Source of the DNA: Azospirillum thiophilum
GTDB taxonomy: Bacteria; Pseudomonadota; Alphaproteobacteria; Azospirillales; Azospirillaceae
DNA: 64,000 bases
Direction of reading: 5' to 3'
Assembly: GCF_001305595.1 (NCBI RefSeq)
Contig: NZ_CP012404.1
Span: 372,001 to 436,000, forward strand
The translations under genes were made by a program, and so were the position numbers. The notes under the pieces are model-generated. The model was not told the DNA's origin. It did not search any database and was given only the letters and a program-made list of their open reading frames with translations. Position 1 is the stretch's first letter, and every line of letters starts with the position of its first letter. Of this stretch, positions 10,217 through 19,861 are shown piece by piece.

Positions 10217-10594
10217 GAATCCCGCGCGTGGCCCGAACGGAACAGCACCTGCGGGGTCGGCGCGTCTCCATCGCAAGCGGAGCAGCGGGTAGGGCCTGCC
10301 ATCGCCGTCGGTTTCCGAACGGCCGTACACCGCGAAGCGGAGGCATTCGTAGAAGCCCCGGCCGGCCTCGTTCCGCTCGTTCACGTCCACCGTGACCTCG
10401 TCCCGGCCCTGGCGGACATGGTCGACGAGCCTGCGGCCAAGTCCGCCGCCGCTGCTGCCGGCATGGACGAAGAGCGTGTCGATGTGGCCGCCGGAAGCCC
10501 CCAGGAAGCCATGCGGGACATCCCGCCCGTCCACGGCGACCAGAAGCTCGGCGGTCGGCAGATAGCAGGTCTCCACCAACTCGCGCCCTGGTCG
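10148..10594 (-). pseudogene. GNAT N-acetyltransferase, N-terminus missing
   Basis: The frame carries an unmistakable GNAT core: GGHIDTLFV, then GGGLGRRLVDH (acetyl-CoA loop), then the VDVNERNEAGRGFYE stretch and the C-terminal ending SETDGDGRPYPLLRLRW, as in YjaB-like acetyltransferases. About the first 40-50 residues of the family are absent: upstream the frame hits TGA at 10595-10597 and runs into an IS66 tnpB scrap in another frame. A TTG at 10579 could start a truncated product, but the first strand and helix of the fold would be missing. Family similarity ends near 10268; the frame continues over the end of the phosphatase gene. Confidence 0.7.
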
Positions 10595-10656
10595 TCATGC
10601 CAGATGATCTTCACCAGATCCCCGCGATGCCCGCGGAAGATGAGGAGACCGCCGGC
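10585..10656 (-). mobile_element. IS66-family tnpB (orf2) remnant
   Basis: In this reading frame the residues GGLLIFRGHRGDLVKIIWHD are the hallmark core of IS66 TnpB (consensus FRGRRGDLIKVLWWDGQG). Only about 24 codons survive and the frame then passes into the truncated GNAT gene. It marks an old insertion followed by deletion. No tnpA or tnpC, and no IS66 ends, are visible nearby. Confidence 0.7.
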
Positions 10657-10724
10657 GGTTCGGCCTGCCTCGCAGGCATTCAGCACATAACTTCTATAAA
10701 CAAGCCTCATTCAAGAAATGGCGA

Positions 10725-13172
10725 TCACTGGCCCGTCCGGCAGTCGGCGACCGTGAGGGTTCCGCCGCCTTCAGCGAACTGCTGCACCAGTTCAAGACAA
10801 ACCCGATCACTGTCGATGAGAGGCGGGTCGATGTTGCCATTGAGCACTTTCTCGCAATGCGTGAAAACCAGTCGGCATTTGTCATCGCCACCTTGAAGCA
10901 GCCAATCTGCCGCCAGCTTCCACAATTCGGAAATATAATCCAGTTCCCCATGCATCACGCCATGGATCATCCCGAAAGAGTCGCGCGCTCGCGCCAGAGA
11001 GATGCTGTCCACCGGTTCACCGCAGATTTTGCCGAGCACCTGCACGCACATGGTGTTCACGACGATCTGTGTCGCAAGCTCGCGCTCTTCCGGCCGGGCA
11101 TCGGACCGCATCAGAAACGACAAGTGTTGTTCCGCTTCCTTCAGCCGTTTTCTGGCCTCCGTCAGATATTCGCAGCGGAGGGCGGGCGCGAAGATATACC
11201 AATCGATAACCAGGGCGGCTTGTTCGGACAATGCCCGCGCTTGCAGGAATGCCCTTGCGGATATAGGAGCCTGCTTGGCTCGCAGATATAGATCCGCCAG
11301 TGATTTTCTTGCACGCCGCATCTGTTCTTCCGCTCCTTTGTCCAAGGTAAAGCGGTCGATCAGCGCGTCGAAATAGGTCAGTTCCATCTCCAGAGATTTG
11401 GATACAGAAGGTGGCTTTTTCGCTCGCCTTTGCGCCATCCGTATGTGATGGCGGGCCAATCCGAAGGCCCCGCCACCGGCGCTGAGAACAGCCATCAGGA
11501 AAATTCCCTCAGGAGTCAACTCTTCGCTAACCCGGCGGCCGATCTTTTCGAGAATCTCGCGGCGGTCCGCGTTGATCGCAGCCGAACCGGTCAGAAGCTG
11601 GACAAGGGTATAGTCCTTTCCCAAAAGATTGCTGAAATCACAGCAAATTTGGACCGGCATGCGCTGCGGCCTGTCCAGCTTCTCGATCCGCGAGATCGTT
11701 TCCCACAGCGACATGCGCAGATGTTCGCTGTCCAGAGCATCGACGCACCGGGACGTCCATTCCAGAATCGACGTCTTTGCATCTGCCTCATCGAGAATAC
11801 TATGGAGCTTCCTCAGAATATCCGTGAATTCCTGCGAGAAATAGGCATGATTTCTCGCATTGATCAGATTGATCGCTTCCAGCCAATGGTGAGAACAGCG
11901 ATCGATCTGCGTTTTCATGGTGGTGTCGTTGGCCGTTTGCTGCCGCCCTGCCTCCTGCTGCGCACGATCCCATTTGTTTTCAAGTCTGAAAATGGCGGTA
12001 TCGGACGTTTCACGCCCAAAGATAAGGTCGATGGTCACGTCCAGCGCCTTGACGAGATTGTCGAAAATCCCGCCCGCTTCCGGATCGTCGCTCATGCTGC
12101 GCAAATTCAACACCGGTGAGAATTGCAAAGGACGGCGCAACACATAATGGTCGAGATCCTTATTTGAATTCTCACCGCTCCAAAACCAGCGTGCGTAGAC
12201 ACGATGCAGGTGATCGTCGCCGGTGACCAGAATCACTCTCCACGGCGGGTCGTCCGCGGATGGCGACAGACCCGCTTCGTTCAGCGCCATCACTCCAACC
12301 AGGGCCTTGGCGTCGCGAGAGGCGCGTTCCTCCAGCCGTTCTTTTCTTCTGATCTTGCTGCTCGCGTCGAGCCAGGCCGGCAAAGAGGTGTTCAACTCCC
12401 TGCGCAACCGCGATCGCCAGGAGCTTACTGAAGTGGAATCGGGCTCAATAACCGTTCGCGTGCCTTCGTTCAGTCCTTCCATGGACAGAAGCTGATTGTT
12501 TTCTACCAGCCGCAGCCAGCGCATGGCTTCGCGCACTGGTCCCAGGAACAGTTGACGCAAGGCGCCGGGCAGGGCATCGACCACTGAACGGATGGGATCC
12601 TCATGCCGCTCGAGTGCCTGGCGATGGGCGTCGTCGATCTTTTCCAGTGCGAAGTCGTCCAACTCCTTCAAGACCAGATCAGGAGTATTCTGTATCTTCA
12701 ACTGGACCTGATGCAGCATCGTCTGTACATCCTCAAAATGCGAAGGAGCGATGCGCAGCGGTTCCCTCCAGTTGGAAACGCTTTTGCCACCGACGATGAT
12801 TTCGCGATTGAGAAACAGATATTCGGCTGTGATGGTGGCGAACAGGGTAAGCGGACCGTTCCAGGTCTCCTCCGGCCAAGCGCCGTGCCGGTTGCGGACG
12901 ACGCCGCCACCCTGCGCATCCGATACTTCGGCATCCTGCATGTCGGCCTGATTGAAAGGGTCGATGTAACGGAGTTCTGCTCCGGGAGCCATGAAAAGCC
13001 GAACCACGTCGGCGTCCACCATCGGCACGATGCGGGTTCCACCGCGGCGACGCTCCTCGTCGAAGCTGTTCCAGGCCGCAGCCTGACGCAGCTTGACGAC
13101 CGCCTCGCAATAGCGGCTCAGAAGAGAGTGGGTATTGCTGCGTGAATGGGCGGAGGAATGATCCCGGTTCAT
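10725..13172 (-). CDS. Unknown large protein, possible N-terminal PIN-like domain plus long helical region
   Basis: 815 aa; not recognised as a named family. Near the N-terminus a hydrophobic strand ends in acidic residues, VPMVDADVVRLF (Asp53, Asp55). At about 314-321 VILVTGDDHLH resembles the VTxD strand that closes the active site of PIN nucleases, so residues about 45-340 may be a PIN-like domain with a large insert. From about 400 to the end the protein is almost entirely helical with charged repeats, TPR-like in texture. The start at 13172 overlaps the stop of the preceding gene (ATGA) and has an AAAGGG ribosome-binding site. It is the last gene of a three-gene operon with visibly lower GC than its surroundings. 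The PIN assignment is tentative. Confidence 0.6.
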   Translation of the reverse strand: MNRDHSSAHSRSNTHSLLSRYCEAVVKLRQAAAWNSFDEERRRGGTRIVPMVDADVVRLFMAPGAELRYIDPFNQADMQDAEVSDAQGGGVVRNRHGAWPEETWNGPLTLFATITAEYLFLNREIIVGGKSVSNWREPLRIAPSHFEDVQTMLHQVQLKIQNTPDLVLKELDDFALEKIDDAHRQALERHEDPIRSVVDALPGALRQLFLGPVREAMRWLRLVENNQLLSMEGLNEGTRTVIEPDSTSVSSWRSRLRRELNTSLPAWLDASSKIRRKERLEERASRDAKALVGVMALNEAGLSPSADDPPWRVILVTGDDHLHRVYARWFWSGENSNKDLDHYVLRRPLQFSPVLNLRSMSDDPEAGGIFDNLVKALDVTIDLIFGRETSDTAIFRLENKWDRAQQEAGRQQTANDTTMKTQIDRCSHHWLEAINLINARNHAYFSQEFTDILRKLHSILDEADAKTSILEWTSRCVDALDSEHLRMSLWETISRIEKLDRPQRMPVQICCDFSNLLGKDYTLVQLLTGSAAINADRREILEKIGRRVSEELTPEGIFLMAVLSAGGGAFGLARHHIRMAQRRAKKPPSVSKSLEMELTYFDALIDRFTLDKGAEEQMRRARKSLADLYLRAKQAPISARAFLQARALSEQAALVIDWYIFAPALRCEYLTEARKRLKEAEQHLSFLMRSDARPEERELATQIVVNTMCVQVLGKICGEPVDSISLARARDSFGMIHGVMHGELDYISELWKLAADWLLQGGDDKCRLVFTHCEKVLNGNIDPPLIDSDRVCLELVQQFAEGGGTLTVADCRTGQ

Positions 13173-14275
13173 TGCAAGTACCCTTTGATTGATGCCGCCC
13201 GCCCCGGAACGGGTATGGTGCCGGACGATGCAGGCGCTCCCATTGAGAGCTTGCGAGATTGCCAATTCGTTATGGAATCATTGAATTTATCCCGTATATC
13301 CTGACTGTCGCCGTGCGCGGTCTGCCGGCCCGGGCGCGGGTAGGACTCCGATGGGAAGCACTGTATCCATCCACACAGCTGGAAGAGGTGTTCATAGGCT
13401 TCCGGCCCCTCGGCACTTTCATCGAACACCAGACGCTCCGCACCGCGGATCAGGGCCAGCACCGTGCCCCGGCCCGTCACAGGATCCGGCAGTTCGATCA
13501 GTCTGAAAGGCGCGCCGCTCCTGCCGAAAAGCTGAGCCTTCAGCCACTCGCCGAGATGGCCGGCTCTGGCGAGATCGCTCAGCACGCGATCGAGCGGACC
13601 GGCGTTGGCTGCCAGCCGGCCGATCAACGGCCTCAGTGCAGTGCCGTCCGGATAGGCGCGCTCCAACTCCTCACCGACAAGGAGCAGCCCCTCCAGCCAA
13701 GTCAGGTGATTGGCCCGAACCATCTCCTCCAGCCAGCGCGGAACATAGTGGACGTTCCAGAAATTTGCCTGCATCCGCAGATCGCGAAAAAGCCGTTCTC
13801 CGGCCGGAAACTGCAACAGGCCAGCAACCGCATCGAACGCTTCCCTGGGCAGCGATGTCCCCTGACAGCGTGCCATCAATGCGGATGAACACAGCAGGCG
13901 GCGCAGGTAGGGAACATGGCTGTGGTGGGGAAGGCGGCGCAGCAGCTTGAGGAGTTCCGCCAGCACAAGCGGGGCATGCTCGGTTTCACCGTTCCAGGCT
14001 CCCAGCGCAAAGCCGGCGGCCTCCCGCAAATACTCGTTACCGGCGGGAAAGCCGCTTGCGTAGCGGATGAGTTGCGGGGCCAGACCTTCAAAGGAGTTGC
14101 TGTTGACGATCAGGGGCGCGAAGGCGACGTCGCGCGTTCCGATCGTGCTGCTGGGGTGGCAATACGCGTCCAGGCCGCGGCGCAGCCATGTCTCGTATCC
14201 GGCGACGCCATAAGGCGGAGAGGCATCCAGTTCATCCGGGGCGTTGCCGCTGCCTTTCGCAAGCTCTCTGCTCAT
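13169..14275 (-). CDS. Unknown protein, middle gene of the accessory operon
   Basis: 368 aa, cytoplasmic, no signal peptide or membrane helix, mainly helical up to about residue 250 (LAELLKLLRRLPHHSHVP, LRPLIGRLAANAGPLDRVL), with a more mixed last third. I recognise no family or catalytic motif. It starts 17 bp after the stop of the upstream gene and its stop overlaps the start of the 815-aa gene (bases 13169-13172), so the three products are probably made together and may form a complex. Confidence 0.65.
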   Translation of the reverse strand: MSRELAKGSGNAPDELDASPPYGVAGYETWLRRGLDAYCHPSSTIGTRDVAFAPLIVNSNSFEGLAPQLIRYASGFPAGNEYLREAAGFALGAWNGETEHAPLVLAELLKLLRRLPHHSHVPYLRRLLCSSALMARCQGTSLPREAFDAVAGLLQFPAGERLFRDLRMQANFWNVHYVPRWLEEMVRANHLTWLEGLLLVGEELERAYPDGTALRPLIGRLAANAGPLDRVLSDLARAGHLGEWLKAQLFGRSGAPFRLIELPDPVTGRGTVLALIRGAERLVFDESAEGPEAYEHLFQLCGWIQCFPSESYPRPGRQTAHGDSQDIRDKFNDSITNWQSRKLSMGAPASSGTIPVPGRAASIKGYLQ

Positions 14276-14292
14276 GGTTCCCCCAAAGCGGC

Positions 14293-15291
14293 CTACAATC
14301 TCGCGCAGATTTCCTTGATCAGATCATATGGGTCCTGGCGGCCGACCAGATGCGTCGCCACGGTGGAGGGAGGAGGAATTTGGCGTCCGGGAATTCGTCC
14401 CAGGATCGAAACTTCGAAACCGCTGGCGAGGACGGAGCCGGGAATATGATCGACGATGATCTCCGGGCGCCCCGCGCCATCGGGCAAACCGCCGCGCAGT
14501 GTCTGGAAATGCAGGGTTCGCCCATACCGGTCATCGTCGGTACGATTCGGCCAATGCCGGAAGTAATCGTGTTCGATGGACTCGATTACAGTCGGTGCAG
14601 CGCATCGTCCCCGTTTCCCGGAATGGTTCACTATCTCATTCAGTGGCAACGACGTCCGCAATTCTATCAACCAGCCGTTGGTATCCTGATAAGGAAGGCC
14701 CAATTCATCCAATATCTTCCCGACATCGCATCCGGCCGGCATCGAATCGAGAGGCGAGAGCGTGGTGATGCGGTGCTTCGTCAACTCTGCCCACGTATCG
14801 TCAAGCGGTGTCAGAAACGTGACGATCCCCAATGCAGGGTTGCCCAACCCGCCATTCTCGGGCATGCCATCTTGGAAACCCTGCCTGAGATAACTTAAAA
14901 GCATATCGAGATCGTAGGGGGATTCCAGTGTTCTCGGCAAAAGGCCGAGGTCGCGGGCCCGGTCGAGATAGTCGCGCTTGAAAAGCTGGAAGCGTGCTTC
15001 GCCGTTGAAAATGCCGAGAGGCAGGACGATCGCGCAGCCGGATTCGCACACCGGCGGGGTCGGCCGCTGGAAAGACAACTCCTGTTCCAAGCGAACGATG
15101 CAGTCGCGTAAACGGCCATAAACCAAGTGACATGACATCGCTCCGGGGCCAGCACCGGCCTTGGCGGTTTCCGCCAGGAGTTTGCGCAACGCCGAGGGAG
15201 GAATATGGTCGAGCCTGAGTCCGGAAGCTAAGTTTGAAAGACGCGCCACGCCACCGGGTATCTTCGCGAGACTTTCCAGGATGAATTCCAT
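14293..15291 (-). CDS. Unknown protein, first gene of the accessory operon
   Basis: 332 aa, no signal peptide. The N-terminal third is helical (LSNLASGLRLDHIPPSALRK); the middle and end are mixed strand and helix with a VIESIEHDYFRHWP segment and a C-terminal strand-rich part. I recognise no family. A GGAG ribosome-binding site lies about ten bases before the ATG at 15291, and the 5' region to about 15480 is relatively AT-rich, so the operon promoter should lie there. Base composition is lower in GC than the flanking genes, and IS debris lies on both sides of the operon. Confidence 0.65.
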   Translation of the reverse strand: MEFILESLAKIPGGVARLSNLASGLRLDHIPPSALRKLLAETAKAGAGPGAMSCHLVYGRLRDCIVRLEQELSFQRPTPPVCESGCAIVLPLGIFNGEARFQLFKRDYLDRARDLGLLPRTLESPYDLDMLLSYLRQGFQDGMPENGGLGNPALGIVTFLTPLDDTWAELTKHRITTLSPLDSMPAGCDVGKILDELGLPYQDTNGWLIELRTSLPLNEIVNHSGKRGRCAAPTVIESIEHDYFRHWPNRTDDDRYGRTLHFQTLRGGLPDGAGRPEIIVDHIPGSVLASGFEVSILGRIPGRQIPPPSTVATHLVGRQDPYDLIKEICARL

Positions 15292-15582
15292 GGGAACGGG
15301 TCTCCATTTCCAGTAGAATGCACGCTATGGGGATCTTGTCATGATAACGACATAACCTTCAAGACATAAATCCGGCCATTCCGCTCTCTGAAAGAGTGTG
15401 TCGGTGCCGGCTGCCGTATCGCCGACGGCGTCTCCGACCGAGAGGCATGAGCACCAGAGGTTTCTCGCACGATTCATTCTTTGACGGCATCGAGCATGGA
15501 GCCTGATGTCGGTGCACAATTCTGGAGGCGGCCAGGCCCACGGCCTGCGACCCTGGTCGTCAGACGAGATTCCGGGAAGCTG

Positions 15583-15749
15583 GCATGCCGAGGCTGGTCA
15601 TCCGGTCGATGAGGGTGCAGGCGGTTCGGGCTTCGGGCTTCGGGCTTCGGGCTTCTGGGCGGGTGGCGGTCGCGCCGGTGTCGCTCACCACCGCGGTGGC
15701 GCGCCTTGGGGATCCTGGGGCGGCGGGGATCGTTGGCCTTGTACGGCAT
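15583..15749 (-). mobile_element. IS5-like transposase remnant
   Basis: From ATG at 15749 the frame reads MPYKANDPRRPRIPKARHR, which matches the usual N-terminus of IS5-type transposases (MPYKHNxxRRHRIPK...), then loses similarity. About 110 bp further, in another frame, LIDRMTSLGMPASRNLV followed by a stop looks like a transposase C-terminus. A large internal deletion would explain both. I see no intact ends. The N-terminal match is good, the C-terminal one weak. Confidence 0.4.
15625..15652. repeat. Tandem heptamer TTCGGGC x4
   Basis: Four perfect head-to-tail copies of TTCGGGC, followed by a diverged TTCTGGGC, sit inside the transposase-remnant interval between the accessory operon and the chemoreceptor gene. 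The rest of 15292-15834 holds no convincing gene. Confidence 0.85.
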
Positions 15750-15834
15750 CGGGGTCTCGCCGACAGCGGAGCTGTCTCTACCCGGCCCCCCGATGCCGCC
15801 AACTCCCAACCAATTTATGCATCCACGTCGGCTT

Positions 15835-17508
15835 TCAGCCTCCCGTCGCCTGCTGCCGCACCTCGGTCAGGAAGCGGTCGACCTCGGCGGCCAGCGCACG
15901 GGTCTGGCCGGACAGGCCGCGGGCGGCCTCCTGGACACCGAGCGCCGTGCCACCGGCGCTCTCCGCCGTGTTGGCCAGCGTCGCGATGGTCGCCGACACG
16001 TCCTGGGTTCCGCGCGCCGCCATCTCCACCGCCCGCGCGATCTCCTGCGTGGCGGCGTTCTGCTCCTGGACCGACTGGGTGATGGCGCCGGAAATCCCGT
16101 CGATCTCGGTGATGGTCGCACCGATGGCGCCGATGGCGCTTGCCGCCTCGCGGGTGACCGACTGCATGGCGTTGACCTGGGTGGCGATCTCGTCGGTGGC
16201 CTTGGCGGTCTGGTCGGCCAGCCCCTTCACCTCGGTCGCCACCACGGCGAAGCCCTTGCCGGCCTCGCCGGCGCGCGCCGCCTCGATGGTGGCGTTCAGC
16301 GCCAGCAGGTTGGTCTGCTTGGCGATGGCGTGGATCAGCCCGACCACCTGTCCGATACGCTCGGCGTTGGCGATCAGCCCCTGGACGGTGGCGTTGGTGC
16401 GGTCGGCGTGGGACACCGCCTCTCCGGCGATGCGGGCGGAATGGCCGACCTGATCGGAGATGCCGCCGATGGAACTGGCCAGTTCGGTGGCCGCCGCCGC
16501 GGCGGAGCGGACGTTGGCCTGGATGTCGTCGGATTCGCGGGCGACGTTGCGGGTCTGGCTCGACGCCTCGCCAACCACGGCGGCCATGCGGTCGGAACTG
16601 TCGGCCATGCCGGCTGCGCTGTCGGCGATGCCCTCCACCAGCCGCTTGACCGTGCCCTGGAAGCGGTCGGCGAGGTCGAGCAGGGCCGCCCGCTTGGCCT
16701 GTTCGGCCTTGGCATCGGCCTCCGCCTGGGCGGCGTGCATGCGCTCGATGGCGCGGGCATTGTCGCGGAAGACGGTGACCGAGCCGGCCATGGCGCCGAT
16801 CTCGTCGGAACGGCCGGTGCCGGGCACCTCGACCGCGGTGTCGCCGCCCGCCAGCCCTGCCATCGCCACCGACATGGCGCGCAGCGGGCGGATGACGATG
16901 CGGCCGAGCAGCAGGTTCAGCAGCGCGATCTGCACCACCAGCGCGATCAGGCAGATGGCGATCTGGTTGCGCATCTGGGTGGCGATGGCCTCGACCTGCT
17001 GGTCCAGGCTCCAGGCGATCTGGAGCGCGCCGACCAGGCGGTTGCTCCTGCCGTTGAGCACCGGCACCGTCACCACGATGTGCCCCTTGGCCGAGCGGGT
17101 CTGCGCGCCCTTGCCGGCCAGGACCGCCTCGACCAGATCCTGGTCGGCCTTCAGGTCGTACTGGGCGAAGCGCGGGTTGGTGAAGTCGGCGAGCCTGTCC
17201 GAGGCGGTGGCGGCGCGCAGCGACACCAACTGTACCTCGTTGCTGGCGGCCAGCGGCATGAACTCCGTCTCGATGGAGGCGCCGTCGCCGGCGACGAAGC
17301 TGGTCTTGGTGGCGTTGGCCAGCATGTCGGTCTTGACGCGGGCGTCGTGCGTGGCGAGCCGCACCGCATCGTCATACTGCATCTTGGCCTGAAGCCCCAT
17401 GATGACGATGAAACCGCCGACGATGGCCGCGACGAAGGCGGCCGTCACCTTGCGCCCGACGCTCCAGAACCGACGCGGCCGGGAGACGGCCGTCTTGTCC
17501 GCTGCCAT
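15835..17508 (-). CDS. Methyl-accepting chemotaxis protein
   Basis: 557 aa. The membrane helix at about 22-44 is followed by a periplasmic sensor of about 140 residues (single-Cache size), a second helix at about 185-205 and a HAMP domain. The long coiled-coil signalling domain carries the highly conserved hairpin tip IAKQTNLLALNATIEAARAG then GKGFAVVATEV. It senses an unidentified ligand and controls CheA. No che genes are adjacent, so it is an orphan receptor. A GGGAAGGG ribosome-binding site precedes the ATG. The C-terminus lacks an obvious CheR-binding pentapeptide. Confidence 0.92.
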   Translation of the reverse strand: MAADKTAVSRPRRFWSVGRKVTAAFVAAIVGGFIVIMGLQAKMQYDDAVRLATHDARVKTDMLANATKTSFVAGDGASIETEFMPLAASNEVQLVSLRAATASDRLADFTNPRFAQYDLKADQDLVEAVLAGKGAQTRSAKGHIVVTVPVLNGRSNRLVGALQIAWSLDQQVEAIATQMRNQIAICLIALVVQIALLNLLLGRIVIRPLRAMSVAMAGLAGGDTAVEVPGTGRSDEIGAMAGSVTVFRDNARAIERMHAAQAEADAKAEQAKRAALLDLADRFQGTVKRLVEGIADSAAGMADSSDRMAAVVGEASSQTRNVARESDDIQANVRSAAAAATELASSIGGISDQVGHSARIAGEAVSHADRTNATVQGLIANAERIGQVVGLIHAIAKQTNLLALNATIEAARAGEAGKGFAVVATEVKGLADQTAKATDEIATQVNAMQSVTREAASAIGAIGATITEIDGISGAITQSVQEQNAATQEIARAVEMAARGTQDVSATIATLANTAESAGGTALGVQEAARGLSGQTRALAAEVDRFLTEVRQQATGG

Positions 17509-17826
17509 GCTGTTGCCCTTCCCTTGCGGATGCCCCTGCGGATAGCCCGCACCGCCGCTCGGCCGCGATGTCGCGGCATGGCGCTGCGCCGCCGGCAGGA
17601 CCGGCGTTCATTCTGTTTTTCGTAAAGAATCGGTTGTATTTTTCTTATCGTAACAGGGGACGGCTCAGGCCGCCACGCCGCTCGTCTCTGACTTTTGGAA
17701 TGGGGGAAAGCGATGTGCCTCGGTCCAAAGTCTTGTGCAGCACTTAGCAAGTGTAGAATGGAGAGGTTTTCTTAACCAATAAATGTGCGGACGCCAAAAT
17801 ATCCGCTCTTCGACTTTCCGAGATGT

Positions 17827-17860
17827 CGGCAGGCTGTGCCTGAATGGCCGCAGCCTGCCG
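17827..17860 (-). terminator. Hairpin after the liv operon
   Basis: Perfect 10-bp arms CGGCAGGCTG / CAGCCTGCCG with a 14-base loop lie directly after the stop of the DUF6867 gene. There is no clear U-tract, so factor-independent termination is uncertain. Confidence 0.45.
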
Positions 17861-17868
17861 GCAATGCC

Positions 17869-18222
17869 TCAGCCGCGGGCGGGCTGGCGCTCCCTCCAGG
17901 CGAAGGGCCCGGCGGGCTCATACAACCATGGATACTGGTTGACCATGCGCCGGGCGATGGCGATGCGGTGTGCGGTCAGCGTGATCAGCCCGATCACCAG
18001 CGTATGGACGATGAAGCCCCATGGTGCCAGCAGCTGCTCGCCGAACAGGCCCCAGGCCAGGAAACGGTCGCCCGCCCCCAGCAGCAGCGAATAGGCAAGC
18101 ACGCTCGACACCGGCTTCCAGCCCTCCGCCAGCGTCTGGCCGGTCAGCACCCCGCAGCCGCCGAACACCAGCACCGTCAGGAACACGAACACCGGAACCG
18201 ATGACCCCAGGATCGTCTCCAT
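17869..18222 (-). CDS. Small membrane protein of the liv operon (DUF6867-like)
   Basis: 117 aa with about three hydrophobic helices (about 9-27, 40-58, 66-86) and a basic, aromatic C-terminus. Proteins of this size and pattern follow livF in many Rhodospirillales and are annotated DUF6867; the function is unknown. It begins one base after the livF stop, so it is certainly co-transcribed with the branched-chain amino acid transporter and may be an accessory subunit. Confidence 0.7.
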   Translation of the reverse strand: METILGSSVPVFVFLTVLVFGGCGVLTGQTLAEGWKPVSSVLAYSLLLGAGDRFLAWGLFGEQLLAPWGFIVHTLVIGLITLTAHRIAIARRMVNQYPWLYEPAGPFAWRERQPARG

Positions 18223-18223
18223 C

Positions 18224-18934
<711 letters not shown>

Positions 18935-18937
18935 GGC

Positions 18938-19861
18938 TCAGGCTCCCTTCTGCGCGCTGGTCTGGCCCGCGGTGGGCGGCAGGTGCAGGTCGGCCGCCAC
19001 CTCCGGCGGCAACGCCTCGTCCTCGTCCTCGCCCAGATAGGCGCGGATCACCGCAGGGTCGTTCTTCACATGCTCCGGATCGCCGTCGGAAATCTTCCGG
19101 CCATAATCCAGAACCACAACATGGTCGGAAATCCGCATCACCACGCTCATGTCATGCTCGATCAGCAGAACGCCGGTCCGGTGCCCCTGCGGCGTGCGGA
19201 CGTCGCGGATGAAGGTCAGGATCTCGGCCAGCTCCCCCGACTCGCGCGGGTTCAGCCCGGCCGCCGGCTCGTCCAGGCACAAGAGCACCGGCTCGGTGCA
19301 CATGGCGCGCGCGATCTCCAGACGCCGCTGGGCGCCATAGGGCAGGTTGCCGGCCTCCCAGTCGGCGAACTCGGTCAGCCGCACCCGCTCCAGCCAGTAT
19401 TTCGCCAGCTCCACCGCCTCATGCTCGGCCCGGCGGTAGGACGGCAGCCCGAGCAGCCCGCCGATGGCGAAGCTCGACGCCCGCATCAGCTTGTTGTGCT
19501 GGGCGACGATCAGGTTCTCCAGCACGCTCATCCCGCCGAACAGCCGGATGTTCTGGAAGGTGCGCGCCACCCCCGCCAGTTGGGCGATGCGGTAGCCCGG
19601 CATCCGCTCCAGCAGGAACTCCCTGCCTTCCGGGTGGCGCAGGCACAGCCGCCCCACGGTCGGCGTGTAGAAGCCGGTGACGCAGTTGAACAGCGTCGTC
19701 TTGCCGGCGCCGTTCGGGCCGATCAGCGCGGTGATCTCGCCCGCCCGCGCCTCGAACGACACGTCGTTGTTCGCCACCAGGCCGCCGAAGCGCATGGTCA
19801 GGTGCTCGACCGTCAGCAGGGGGGCCGTCAACAGGGGCTTTTCAGTCATCGCGGCGCTCAT
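18938..19861 (-). CDS. livG: Branched-chain amino acid ABC transporter ATPase LivG
   Basis: 307 aa. Walker A GPNGAGKTT, the LivG-type ARTFQNIRLF segment, Walker B LCLDEPAAGLNP and switch LIEHDMSVVM are present; the signature reads LPYGAQRRLEIAR, as in LivG. A C-terminal tail of about 30 residues beyond the usual end is rich in Glu, Pro and Ala. The ATG at 19861 overlaps the livM stop (ATGA); a second in-frame ATG at 19849 is possible. Confidence 0.95.
   Translation of the reverse strand: MSAAMTEKPLLTAPLLTVEHLTMRFGGLVANNDVSFEARAGEITALIGPNGAGKTTLFNCVTGFYTPTVGRLCLRHPEGREFLLERMPGYRIAQLAGVARTFQNIRLFGGMSVLENLIVAQHNKLMRASSFAIGGLLGLPSYRRAEHEAVELAKYWLERVRLTEFADWEAGNLPYGAQRRLEIARAMCTEPVLLCLDEPAAGLNPRESGELAEILTFIRDVRTPQGHRTGVLLIEHDMSVVMRISDHVVVLDYGRKISDGDPEHVKNDPAVIRAYLGEDEDEALPPEVAADLHLPPTAGQTSAQKGA

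Noticed and set aside
15625..15652. TTCGGGC array as a CRISPR or phase-variable promoter
   Set aside because: Only four 7-bp units, no spacers, and not placed at a gene start.
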